In this document: positions 19,157 to 27,342 of the stretch, in pieces | How positions within the stretch are numbered: the first letter of the stretch is position 1 | Layout of the letters: each line of letters starts with the position of its first letter | IMG/VR virus record: IMGVR_UViG_3300038424_000251 | Coordinates: 301,300-365,299 of that record | Origin: a virus | DNA: 64,000 nt | Direction: 5' to 3' (one strand) | Notes under the pieces: generated by a model | Seen by the model: only the letters and a program-made list of their open reading frames with translations | The model's database searches: none | What the model was told of the DNA's origin: nothing | Position numbers and translations under genes: made by a program

Positions 19157-20629
19157 ATGCTTAAATCACTTTATAAAGATGATACGCAAACCACACCTTT
19201 TGTTGCTACACAAAATTGGGAAGTATCCAATGTAATAAATGAGGATTTAATTCTCATGGAACATAGTGGAAGTGCTGGTCTACCTGTTGCTCTGGAGTAT
19301 ATTGATAATGAACTTTCTGGTCCTATAACTGCTAGTGCTTGTAATATTGCATTGGAACAACAAGAACTTGACTTAGCTTTGTTTAAAGATGGACTAAAAG
19401 TTACGGGAATTTTTTATCCTAACTCCGACCCTCAAAATCCAGATGGAACTTATCAACGGTGTGTTTATACACAAATTGCTGGTATGTTTTATAACAATTA
19501 TCGTGACCCTACAAAAATTTGGGGATTGGAAAACATTGATTTTGAAAATTCCAAAACAAAAAGATTTATAACTGATAAATTCAAAATGTTTGAAATTCCT
19601 CAAGCAGTTTTTGGAGAAAAAATGTTACCTAATACTATTGTGATGTATGATACTACAACAGATAATAATTATACTATTGTAGATGATGGTAATGGAAATT
19701 TGTTTGCTGGAACTAATTTATTTTCCCGTCAGCAAGAACTTGGTACATATCCAAATAATTTTGTAACTGCTAGTGATAGAGGTTGTGATTGGTATTGGGA
19801 ATCATTAACACCGAAGCCTTCCCTTTCTTTTATATTTGTTCCCCAAGATTGTATAGGAGCATATGGGTTTCGCTGTATAATAGATGTAAATGGTACACTC
19901 TATGGTACCGATGGTAGCAATTTCTTTTCTTCGCCTGATGGATACTATTGGACTTTTATAGGTGATGTCAATGATACAATTGTTAGTTTTATTTATGTAA
20001 ATTCTTTGTTTGTTGGTGTAGGGAATGATGGTGTAATATATACATCCTCAGATGCCATTGTCTGGTATCAACAAGTATCGCCCACACTATCCAATTTACA
20101 ATCAATAATTTATGCAAATGGACAATACGTTGCTGTAGGAACCGGCGGTACTACAATTCTTTCATTGAATGGAACTTTATGGACAAAACATGATTCTCCC
20201 GTAGGAAACGACCTGTATAGCGTAATTTACGCTCAAGGACAGTATGTCGCAGTTGGACGTGGTGGAATTGTTATCACGTCAACAAACGCTACTTTGTGGT
20301 CAGTCCAAATTTCTGGAGTAAGCAGTGAACTTCACCAAGTTATTTATGACGGCAATAACTTTGTTGCTGCAGGTTTTGGGGGTACTATTATAGTATCATC
20401 GAATGGAACTCTATGGAATATTCGAAGCAGCGATATCACAAATGACTTATATACTGTTCTATTTGATAATGGTGTGTATTACGTAGCAGGTTTAAATAAT
20501 ACTTTTTACCAGTCAACCGATACTATTGTATGGACGCCAGTTGTCCATGAACATTTTTCACCGGAAGTACGGGGACTTCTGGCCTATGGAAGTTCCATTA
20601 TAATTGGAAGACAATATACTACTGATTAA
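19157..20629 (+). CDS. Baseplate-associated adhesin: core domain plus beta-propeller
   Basis: Residues 1-205 are paralogous to the whole of the next gene: both contain GLKVTG/GLNVTG, TYQRCVYTQ/TYQRSIYYQ, WGLENIDFE/WGIENIDFE, and identical DDGNGNLFAGTNLFS. Residues about 210-490 are six repeats of about 39 residues with the pattern x-V-I-Y-x-x-G-x-Y-V-A-V-G-x-G-G-x-I-x-x-S-x-N-x-T-L-W plus a closing strand, a beta-propeller of the BNR/kelch-like type. Related YGNGKFVAV repeats occur in the giant fibre at 59335. A glycan or protein binding role at the tail tip is inferred. Confidence 0.6.
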   Translation: MLKSLYKDDTQTTPFVATQNWEVSNVINEDLILMEHSGSAGLPVALEYIDNELSGPITASACNIALEQQELDLALFKDGLKVTGIFYPNSDPQNPDGTYQRCVYTQIAGMFYNNYRDPTKIWGLENIDFENSKTKRFITDKFKMFEIPQAVFGEKMLPNTIVMYDTTTDNNYTIVDDGNGNLFAGTNLFSRQQELGTYPNNFVTASDRGCDWYWESLTPKPSLSFIFVPQDCIGAYGFRCIIDVNGTLYGTDGSNFFSSPDGYYWTFIGDVNDTIVSFIYVNSLFVGVGNDGVIYTSSDAIVWYQQVSPTLSNLQSIIYANGQYVAVGTGGTTILSLNGTLWTKHDSPVGNDLYSVIYAQGQYVAVGRGGIVITSTNATLWSVQISGVSSELHQVIYDGNNFVAAGFGGTIIVSSNGTLWNIRSSDITNDLYTVLFDNGVYYVAGLNNTFYQSTDTIVWTPVVHEHFSPEVRGLLAYGSSIIIGRQYTTD

Positions 20630-20631
20630 AT

Positions 20632-21291
20632 ATGATAAAATCACTTAAAAAGTATCAAGTTCAATCTACACCTTTTAGTGCAATAAAAGCATGGTCAGTT
20701 AACAACACTGATAATTCCGACTTGCTTTTACTGCCTATGGGTACGCAATCAGTTGTTACTCTTGCATTACAATTTCTTGATTATGGTAATGGAAGTTCTT
20801 CTCCAGTTTTAAATATTTCGTGTAGTTTAGCATTAAATCCGGCACCATATGATTTAGCTACAATAGAACAAGGTTTAAATGTTACAGGTTCATTTTATCC
20901 TGATTCTGACCCTGTGAATTTGGATGGAACATATCAGAGGTCCATTTATTATCAAGTTAAAACAGCGTTTTATAATACTTACTATGACCCAAGTAAAATG
21001 TGGGGTATTGAAAATATTGATTTTGAACTTTCTAAAACCAAACGATTTTTATCAAATGGATTTTGGCTGATTGATATTCCAAGATATTTATATGGAGATA
21101 AAATCTTACCGAATACAATTACGATGTATATTGATACTTATGATAATCCATACACTGTAATGGATGACGGTAATGGAAATTTGTTTGCTGGAACTAATTT
21201 ATTTTCTCACCAACAGGAAATAGGTTATTTTTCAAATACATTTAATGCAAATGCCAGTTCATCTGGATGTAATTGGTATTGGGGAGTATAA
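20632..21291 (+). CDS. Structural protein, paralogue of upstream N-terminal domain
   Basis: A 219-residue protein that is only the core domain shared with the preceding gene (MIKSLKKYQVQSTPFSAIKA against MLKSLYKDDTQTTPFVATQN at the starts). It ends at SGCNWYWGV, where the paralogue continues into its propeller from GCDWYWES. The pair most likely arose by tandem duplication followed by gain or loss of the propeller. The genes are 2 nt apart. Confidence 0.55.
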   Translation: MIKSLKKYQVQSTPFSAIKAWSVNNTDNSDLLLLPMGTQSVVTLALQFLDYGNGSSSPVLNISCSLALNPAPYDLATIEQGLNVTGSFYPDSDPVNLDGTYQRSIYYQVKTAFYNTYYDPSKMWGIENIDFELSKTKRFLSNGFWLIDIPRYLYGDKILPNTITMYIDTYDNPYTVMDDGNGNLFAGTNLFSHQQEIGYFSNTFNANASSSGCNWYWGV

Positions 21292-21326
21292 TTTGAAAAT
21301 TATTTTTTATATGGATAGTTATAGTT

Positions 21327-24026
21327 ATGATTGCAAATATTTATAACCAAAATTTTGGATGGTCTGTAGCATGCGATGGATATTGGGCAGCAGTGGGAAA
21401 TCCTAGTTTATTTCGTTATGACCCAATGACAAGTAGCCTTACCAGAACAGGTTCCGTAGAAGTTTATAAATATAATATAAATTCAGATATTCATGATTAT
21501 AAAACAACTCTTTTTCGCCCTTTAACTCCATCCGAATTGATTTTGTTAACAACAGAATATAATAATCCTTTTCCAACAGGTCCAACCGATTATATACAAA
21601 CAGAATATACAGGTTCCATCCCTTATACTGCAGACTTGGATTTGTCTGTTGATACGGGATTATATTATACAGCTTCGGAAGATGGATATGGATTATCATT
21701 AGATTTACGTAATACTTTATTAGCAATAGGAAATCCATACTTTACAAGTACATTTACATTTATAACGGAGTCTTTTGTTTTTACAGGGTCGGGATATGTT
21801 GACCTTTTTGATGTTTCAGTATTAGATATAGACCCTTATGCTAAGAGAATACCACCTACAATTACCAGTTATTTCTCTTCATCACTAAATGGGCCTGTGA
21901 CTGTTCAAGCAAATGTTCCATCAGTACAAAATTATTCATTTGTATTACTTCAATCATTGGATTTATTGACTCCGGGAGCTAATTGGATAAACGTGTCAAT
22001 AGCATCAACATCAAATAGTGGTGGTAATGTAAACATACAAACATTTTATACAAATACAGACCTTGTAAATTTAAGTCTAAGAACAGTTGGAATAGTTGGA
22101 ACAAATCCATACTTAACGACAATATATAATCCAAATCCTGTCATAACATCTTCCTTTGGGTATTCTGTTTCATTAAATGATGAATGGTTGGCTGTAGGTT
22201 CACCTCTTGAATCAGGAAGTATGGGAGCAGTATTCATGTTTAGAAAATTGGATGAAAATAATCTGAGTTGGTCGTTTTTTCAAACGTTACCACTACCTTC
22301 CGATATTGATGTAGATGATGATTTTGGTGCTAGTATTGGAATGAATAAAGCATCATCCTCTTTTAGTTGGAGTATGGTTGTTGGAAGTTTGAAATCAAGT
22401 GAATCTAGAGCTTATATTTATGAATTTGATGGAACTGAATGGAATAATACGTTTACTTTGTATCCTGATAGTGGTTCTATTTATCCACTTCCATTTTATC
22501 CTACTTTTCCTATAGTTTTAAATTATCCGAATGTTAATGATTCTTTTGGTCATTCTGTTTCGATGTATGGTAATACAGTAATGGTAGGAGCACCAACTGA
22601 CAGAACTATACAAGAATATGAAAATGACAGTTTATCATATACACAAGGTTCTGTTTATTTCTTTGAAAGATGTGCTAATGCAAACTATGGATATTATTTG
22701 GCTAGAAAATCATATGGTAATGAAAAGATTATCAACAATAATATGTTAGGTTGGTCGGTGAGTGTTTATGATCAATATGCTGTAGCAGGAGTTCCAAAAA
22801 TAAATGCTTTATCTTCTTCAATTTGTTATCTTCGAGGTTCTTTATTCCAAAAATGGTTTTGTGGAGATAGTCCTGATGCTCTTTTAAATGGGCAATTTAT
22901 TTTATATAACAAAAACACAGGTTCTATACCCGACACAACTAATATTGATTGGGATATATCCAATATTTATCAAGTTAAAAAACAGTTTTTGTCACCATAT
23001 CGTGTGTATGGGTGGGATGCAAATATTAGTAATCAATTCATCATAATAGGTTCTCCTATGTTGATATCAGGGTCAAACACTATCATGGATTTGAGTCCTT
23101 TTACGGGAAGCTTTACTGGTAGTGTGGATGTTATTGGCGACCTTAGTGGAAAATCTTACATTTATAATCTTAAAAATCTTCGCCCAAATTTTTATGTTGG
23201 TAATGTTTTTTATAGAAACGGTAAAATGGTTATTATGACTTCTGGTTCAAATTTTGAGGGATTACAACTCAGTAATACTGTTAATGAATATGATTATGAT
23301 ATAGAATTCACATCTTCTCAGACCATATTTGAAAAACAAGTTGTTTGTCCTGTTGATATAGGAGAATTTAACGTTAGTACCAATCCAACAGCAATTATAT
23401 TTCCAAATGCCGAATTTGATATAAATCAAAATGGCAAATTTGATTTTCAAGATGCAGATGTATTACTTAGGTATATGGCCTACAAGAATACTGAAGTAAC
23501 AGGACAACCAAATACTGATTGGAGTTCTTCAATTGTTGATACTACTACAAATGAAGAACCAGCTGTGTTTAAGATGTATTCATCTTTTTGGGTTGGAACA
23601 GATAATTTATTTGCCTCAAGTTATTCCACCATAAATAATACTATGTATGGAGATTTGGATTTTAACAATGATAATAAAATTGATAATAATGACATGTATA
23701 TTTTGTGGAAATACTTTATTTACAGATTAACACAGAAAAATTATAATCTTTATATTACTCCAAATTCACAGAACAAATTTTTGGCTAATATTCTTGATTA
23801 TATGAATAGTAAAACTCTTCGTGGTCAACCACCGATGATTAATCCTACCTTTTTAGAATATGAAAGTTTAGTCAAGCAGGACCCAACGGGTTCATATTTG
23901 GCACCTACAGTAACTTCAATTGGATTATATGATGGATGTGATTTAGTAGCCATAGCAAAATTGGGTTCGCCAATCAAAATTACCCCAGATTTTCCTATTA
24001 ATTTTGTGGTGAAAATAGATTTCTAA
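21327..24026 (+). CDS. FG-GAP propeller structural protein with dockerin-like loops
   Basis: An 899-residue protein with about seven FG-GAP-like repeats, starting near residues 5, 116, 275, 331, 404, 473 and 564 (for example SFGYSVSLNDEWLAVGSP and DSFGHSVSMYGNTVMVGAP). This is the integrin-alpha type of seven-bladed propeller. Two dockerin/EF-hand-like calcium loops follow at about 698-709 (DINQNGKFDFQD) and 778-789 (DFNNDNKIDNND). The last 40 residues repeat the C-terminal module of the gene at 17963 (TSIGLYDGCDLVAIAKLGSP, ending VVKIDF). A calcium-stabilised adhesin fixed to the baseplate is the best reading; its target is unknown. Confidence 0.65.
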   Translation: MIANIYNQNFGWSVACDGYWAAVGNPSLFRYDPMTSSLTRTGSVEVYKYNINSDIHDYKTTLFRPLTPSELILLTTEYNNPFPTGPTDYIQTEYTGSIPYTADLDLSVDTGLYYTASEDGYGLSLDLRNTLLAIGNPYFTSTFTFITESFVFTGSGYVDLFDVSVLDIDPYAKRIPPTITSYFSSSLNGPVTVQANVPSVQNYSFVLLQSLDLLTPGANWINVSIASTSNSGGNVNIQTFYTNTDLVNLSLRTVGIVGTNPYLTTIYNPNPVITSSFGYSVSLNDEWLAVGSPLESGSMGAVFMFRKLDENNLSWSFFQTLPLPSDIDVDDDFGASIGMNKASSSFSWSMVVGSLKSSESRAYIYEFDGTEWNNTFTLYPDSGSIYPLPFYPTFPIVLNYPNVNDSFGHSVSMYGNTVMVGAPTDRTIQEYENDSLSYTQGSVYFFERCANANYGYYLARKSYGNEKIINNNMLGWSVSVYDQYAVAGVPKINALSSSICYLRGSLFQKWFCGDSPDALLNGQFILYNKNTGSIPDTTNIDWDISNIYQVKKQFLSPYRVYGWDANISNQFIIIGSPMLISGSNTIMDLSPFTGSFTGSVDVIGDLSGKSYIYNLKNLRPNFYVGNVFYRNGKMVIMTSGSNFEGLQLSNTVNEYDYDIEFTSSQTIFEKQVVCPVDIGEFNVSTNPTAIIFPNAEFDINQNGKFDFQDADVLLRYMAYKNTEVTGQPNTDWSSSIVDTTTNEEPAVFKMYSSFWVGTDNLFASSYSTINNTMYGDLDFNNDNKIDNNDMYILWKYFIYRLTQKNYNLYITPNSQNKFLANILDYMNSKTLRGQPPMINPTFLEYESLVKQDPTGSYLAPTVTSIGLYDGCDLVAIAKLGSPIKITPDFPINFVVKIDF

Positions 24027-24029
24027 CTA

Positions 24030-24037
24030 TATTTATA
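24030..24037 (+). promoter_or_regulatory. Late promoter TATTTATA with leader and Shine-Dalgarno
   Basis: The octamer is followed by AACAACGGAGACATATTAT and the ATG at 24057. Unlike several other copies it leaves room for a GGAG ribosome binding site. Confidence 0.6.
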
Positions 24038-24056
24038 AACAACGGAGACATATTAT

Positions 24057-24329
24057 ATGCCAACACCAATTACAAGACCATCATTAACAACAACCCTAGC
24101 AGAGAGATATGAAACTCAACCTGTTGGTGGAGCATTTGATGCTAGAGATATTATTGAAAGCGGAGTAGATGCATTATTTGCAAGTATGCAGGGTGCAGAA
24201 TTTCAAGTAAAAAATGGATTTTTAACCAAAGAACAATTGGAAGTTTCTGATTTTATAAATGATGGAAATGGATTATCCATATATGTTCAGGGATTGGATA
24301 CTAAAAAATACGATTCAGCTATTGGTTAA
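24057..24329 (+). CDS. Small hypothetical late protein (90 aa)
   Basis: The 90-residue product starts MPTPITRPSLTTTLAERYET and has a polar N-terminus and a short alpha/beta body ending GLDTKKYDSAIG. It is a single-gene unit, with its own late promoter and GGAG ribosome binding site upstream and a perfect 13-bp hairpin 20 nt downstream. That isolation suggests it is made in quantity. No family is recognised. Confidence 0.55.
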   Translation: MPTPITRPSLTTTLAERYETQPVGGAFDARDIIESGVDALFASMQGAEFQVKNGFLTKEQLEVSDFINDGNGLSIYVQGLDTKKYDSAIG

Positions 24330-24348
24330 ATTTAATTAAAAGTTTTAT

Positions 24349-24381
24349 AAAATCCTATATATTATTGTTATATAGGATTTT
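24349..24381 (+). terminator. Perfect 13-bp hairpin between genes
   Basis: AAAATCCTATATA (24349-24361) pairs perfectly with TATATAGGATTTT (24369-24381) around a 7-nt loop. It ends 3 nt before the resolvase ATG. The stem is AT-rich and ends in T4, so it could stop transcription from the 90-aa gene or regulate the resolvase start. Confidence 0.55.
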
Positions 24382-24384
24382 ATT

Positions 24385-24897
24385 ATGTCCAATATTGTTT
24401 TAGGTCTTGATGCATCAACATCCATAGTTGGGTGGGGATTTGCACAAAGTGGTTCAGTAATGGATGCTGGTTTCCTTAATGTTTCAAAATTTGAAACTAA
24501 CAAGGAAAAAGGAAAATTTGTTATAGATTTTTTGTTAAAACATTCTTTAATCACTTCAGTTGACCATATTAATCTCGAAGCTGCATTGTCAGGATTTGGT
24601 GGTGGCCTTACTTCTCAACAAACTATTATTACTCTTTCAAGATGGAATTCTGTGTTTGAATATATGTTGTCTGAATATTTCAAATTTCCAATTGCTCTTT
24701 GTAATGTTAATACTATGAGAAAAAAAGTATTTGGTAAAGCAAGGATAAAAGGAATCAAACCCAAAGATTATGTTAAACAACAAATCCCTTTGATAGTACC
24801 TAATATATCCAAGTTTGAGAAATTAAATAAACGGGGTAAGTGGGATGCGCATAATAGTGATATGTATGATGCTATAGTTTGTGCTTTATTTGGCTAA
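24385..24897 (+). CDS. RuvC-like Holliday-junction resolvase
   Basis: A 170-residue RNase H-fold nuclease. The acidic residues expected of RuvC/RuvC-like resolvases are D9 in IVLGLDAST, E65 in HINLEAALSG, and the C-terminal cluster WDAHNSDMYDAI (D154, D159, D162). Length agrees with RuvC (about 170). It would resolve branched DNA before packaging, the job done in T4 by the unrelated endonuclease VII (gp49). It lies between two late-type genes, with only the hairpin upstream. Whether it is expressed with the late genes is not clear. Confidence 0.8.
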   Translation: MSNIVLGLDASTSIVGWGFAQSGSVMDAGFLNVSKFETNKEKGKFVIDFLLKHSLITSVDHINLEAALSGFGGGLTSQQTIITLSRWNSVFEYMLSEYFKFPIALCNVNTMRKKVFGKARIKGIKPKDYVKQQIPLIVPNISKFEKLNKRGKWDAHNSDMYDAIVCALFG

Positions 24898-24903
24898 TCA
24901 ATA

Positions 24904-24911
24904 TATTTATA
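24904..24911 (+). promoter_or_regulatory. Late promoter TATTTATA, 6 nt before start codon
   Basis: The octamer begins 6 nt after the resolvase stop codon and is followed by AACTAT and the ATG at 24918. It decides the start of the fibre gene. Confidence 0.65.
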
Positions 24912-24917
24912 AACTAT

Positions 24918-25664
24918 ATGCCAAATTACGACAAATACACTTTAGCAGGCAAACAACCTTGGCAAACATGGACCCAACTCGTTGAGTATGTTACAGAATC
25001 TTCGTCTTTTACGGATGGTTCGGGAAATGTATTGACTCAAAGTATAAATTTAACTGCAAGTAATGCAATTAGTTCTAGTTATACCATTACTTCTTCATTT
25101 GATTTTATATCAGTAATGTCAATTACTTCTTCATTTGCTACTCAGTCTATTAGCGCAAGTTATTTAAGTGGTTCTGCTACTGGTTCATTTACAGGGTCAT
25201 ATACTGGTTCATTTTATGGAACTGCTTCGTGGGTAATTAATGCTATTTCTTCAAGTTATTTGAGTGGTTCATCAACAGGCTCATTTATGGGGTCATTTAC
25301 AGGTTCATGCGTTGGGACTTCTAGTTGGGCAAATAATGCAATCACAGCATCTCAAGGTGCTTTTGCTTGGGCAAGTATGGTAACTTCTTTAACTTCATCT
25401 GCGATAAGCAAATCATATAATTGCTATCTTTCTCGTTCAAGTACTGGAATGTATTGTATTGGTTTTAACAATCCAGCAGCAAGTATTTATTATGCAGCAA
25501 TCTTTAATGGATGGAGTGGTAGTAGTTCTTCATCTGTAACTGCTTCGTTTGGAGTTCCTTTTAATATGAATCCGGAAGGATTTACAATGTCAACAGTTTT
25601 ACTTACCGCTTCAAATGCTATAGCTGATTTTGTTTCTGGAAGTTTAGTAGTGTTTAGTTATTAA
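24918..25664 (+). CDS. Fibre-like protein with SASYA and GSFTGS repeats
   Basis: The start at 24918 (MPNYDKYTLAGKQPWQTWTQ) is preferred over an in-frame ATG at 24879 because that one lies inside the resolvase gene and upstream of the promoter. The 248-residue product has a short head domain, a shaft of SSSYT, SASYLSGSATGSFTGS and TASW units (about residues 40-155), and a C-terminal domain of about 95 residues. It resembles the other fibre genes here in shaft only. It is probably a small virion fibre or fibre tip. Confidence 0.65.
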   Translation: MPNYDKYTLAGKQPWQTWTQLVEYVTESSSFTDGSGNVLTQSINLTASNAISSSYTITSSFDFISVMSITSSFATQSISASYLSGSATGSFTGSYTGSFYGTASWVINAISSSYLSGSSTGSFMGSFTGSCVGTSSWANNAITASQGAFAWASMVTSLTSSAISKSYNCYLSRSSTGMYCIGFNNPAASIYYAAIFNGWSGSSSSSVTASFGVPFNMNPEGFTMSTVLLTASNAIADFVSGSLVVFSY

Positions 25665-25670
25665 AAATAT

Positions 25671-25699
25671 TTGACTCTCAACTTTTTATAATTTAGCAT
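25671..25699 (+). promoter_or_regulatory. Sigma70-like promoter for primase
   Basis: TTGACT (25671-25676), a 17-nt spacer and TAGCAT (25694-25699) lie 7 nt before the primase ATG. An alternative -10, TATAAT at 25687-25692, lacks a -35 at the right distance. Either choice gives a leader of about 0-8 nt. Confidence 0.5.
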
Positions 25700-25706
25700 T
25701 TCTTAG

Positions 25707-26639
25707 ATGCTAAAGGAATCACAATTATTTTCTCTTCTTGATAAGGTATTGAACCAAATTTCTTATATCCGGAAGGGTGAAGAAGCAGTTTATTTCTGTC
25801 CATTTTGTTCACACTATAAAAGAAAATTGGAAGTCAATGTTAGAACTCAAGAATGGCATTGTTGGGTTTGTAACTCTTGTGGCAGGTCCATTAGTTCGCT
25901 TTTTTATAAACTTAAAGTCAAAGAAGCTTATTTTGATGAATTGTATAAAATTGTAGGGAAATCGTGGAAGCGAATTATAACAGAAGTAGAGCGACCAAAA
26001 AATTTATCTTTACCAAACGAATTTATACCTCTTTGGAAACCATCAAAATCGTTTGATTATGGACATGCTATAGAATATCTTGGAGATAGAAGAGTTACAA
26101 TGGATGATATTCTTCGTTATAATATTGGTTATTGTGAAGAGGGTATCTATAAACAAAGAATTCTAGTTCCATCCTATGATAAAGATGGTAATGTAAACTT
26201 TTTTGCAGCTAGAGCTTACCATGAAGGAAATTGGTATAAATATATGTTACCACCTTGGTCCAAAGATATTATTGGATTTGAGTTATTTGTGAATTGGCAT
26301 GAACCCATAACATTAGTGGAAGGCACGTTTGATGCAATGTCAGTTAGAAATAATGCAATACCTCTGTTCGGAACTACATTACCATTTTCCTTAAAACTGG
26401 CAGTTGTATCTAATAAAGTTAAGAGGGTTAATATTGTTTTGGATAATGATGCATTAAAACAAGCAGTGGATATTTTTGACAGAATTGAGGATTTACAAGT
26501 TAATCAAATTGATATTCATTTAATCAGATTGGGAGAAAAAGACCCATCTATTCTTGGATTTGAAGCAGTAAATGAATTGATTGAGAAGTCAAAAGCTTTT
26601 GATTTTTCGGACATAATTAAAGCAAGACTTGATAGATAA
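25707..26639 (+). CDS. 61: DNA primase, gp61/DnaG-like
   Basis: A 310-residue primase. The N-terminal zinc-binding domain has C31, C34, C52, C55 and C58 (YFCPFCSHYK, WHCWVCNSCGR). The Toprim core has E205 in LVEGTFDAMS and the DxD pair D246/D248 in NIVLDNDALK. T4 gp61 (342 aa) makes the pentaribonucleotide primers for lagging-strand synthesis with the gp41 helicase. No helicase is fused or adjacent here. The gene has a sigma70-like promoter, in keeping with early or middle expression. Confidence 0.85.
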   Translation: MLKESQLFSLLDKVLNQISYIRKGEEAVYFCPFCSHYKRKLEVNVRTQEWHCWVCNSCGRSISSLFYKLKVKEAYFDELYKIVGKSWKRIITEVERPKNLSLPNEFIPLWKPSKSFDYGHAIEYLGDRRVTMDDILRYNIGYCEEGIYKQRILVPSYDKDGNVNFFAARAYHEGNWYKYMLPPWSKDIIGFELFVNWHEPITLVEGTFDAMSVRNNAIPLFGTTLPFSLKLAVVSNKVKRVNIVLDNDALKQAVDIFDRIEDLQVNQIDIHLIRLGEKDPSILGFEAVNELIEKSKAFDFSDIIKARLDR

Positions 26640-26698
26640 AGATTATAGAAAATGTTATAAAATTTATTGATAACAATTTGGTTAAACCGTATATTGAA

Positions 26699-26842
26699 AT
26701 GAGAATGAATGGGAAATCGTGTAAAGAATTTAGTGAATATATTATGTCTGCTATGAATAAATTTAGTGTAAAAGAACAAGAAACATTACAACTTTTATTT
26801 ATGCTTAGAATTGCTCTTCTTACAATAAAATCATTGAAATGA
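26699..26842 (+). CDS. Small helical hypothetical protein
   Basis: The frame is open from 26636, and its upstream codons also read like protein (VIKFIDNNLVKPYIE), so the true start may be the TTG at 26678 or a rare ATT/ATA further up. From the first ATG it encodes 47 residues (MRMNGKSCKEFSEYIMSAMN, ending ALLTIKSLK). The stop overlaps the next ATG in the ATGA form, a sign of translational coupling. No family is recognised. Confidence 0.45.
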   Translation: MRMNGKSCKEFSEYIMSAMNKFSVKEQETLQLLFMLRIALLTIKSLK

Positions 26843-27342
26843 TGAAAAGTTTAGAACTAAATTGGATTCGTAGAAAGGTAGATAAAACCATCCCTTTCCC
26901 AGAAGTGTTGTTTTTTCCATTTACTAGTGGTAGAGCTGGTAGTTATTACAATCCATCCCCGAAGAATGAAATATATGATATTGATGGAAAGCCCCATTCT
27001 CTAAAATATGGTGCAATTGTTGTTAGCAGTAAATATGACAATAAAGTACAGAAAAATATTATTGCACATGAATGGCGTCACCATTGGCAATACTTCAAAG
27101 GTATAGAAAAAGAAACGCCAAAATGTAAAGCTACCCAAATAACAAAAGAAAATTATAATGATATAGCAAGATTGTATTTTACCACATCAAAAACTGAATT
27201 AGATGCTCTTCGATTCTCATATATTCATGCAGGGTTTCTTAGCAACTATGAACCTTGGGAAGAATTATTTTACGATTTAATAAAGGATTTAAGAGTAAAA
27301 CCTATTATAACTTATGGCAATCAAGCACTTAATAACAAATAA
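26839..27342 (+). CDS. Putative zinc metallopeptidase (HEWRH motif)
   Basis: A 167-residue protein containing IIAHEWRHHWQYF near residue 80, a match to the HExxH zinc-binding motif. A possible third ligand is the Glu in TSKTELDALRFS about 35 residues later, the gluzincin-like spacing. This resembles short SprT/ImmA-type phage proteins in size, but the family is uncertain. The gene overlaps the downstream recombination nuclease gene by 29 nt, so the two are co-translated. Its substrate is unknown. Confidence 0.55.
   Translation: MMKSLELNWIRRKVDKTIPFPEVLFFPFTSGRAGSYYNPSPKNEIYDIDGKPHSLKYGAIVVSSKYDNKVQKNIIAHEWRHHWQYFKGIEKETPKCKATQITKENYNDIARLYFTTSKTELDALRFSYIHAGFLSNYEPWEELFYDLIKDLRVKPIITYGNQALNNK

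Noticed and set aside
21339-21348. ATATTTATAA inside the start of the FG-GAP protein gene
   Set aside because: It lies downstream of the ATG at 21327 within codons for NIYN, and no later start fits. The octamer is expected by chance at times in AT-rich coding sequence.
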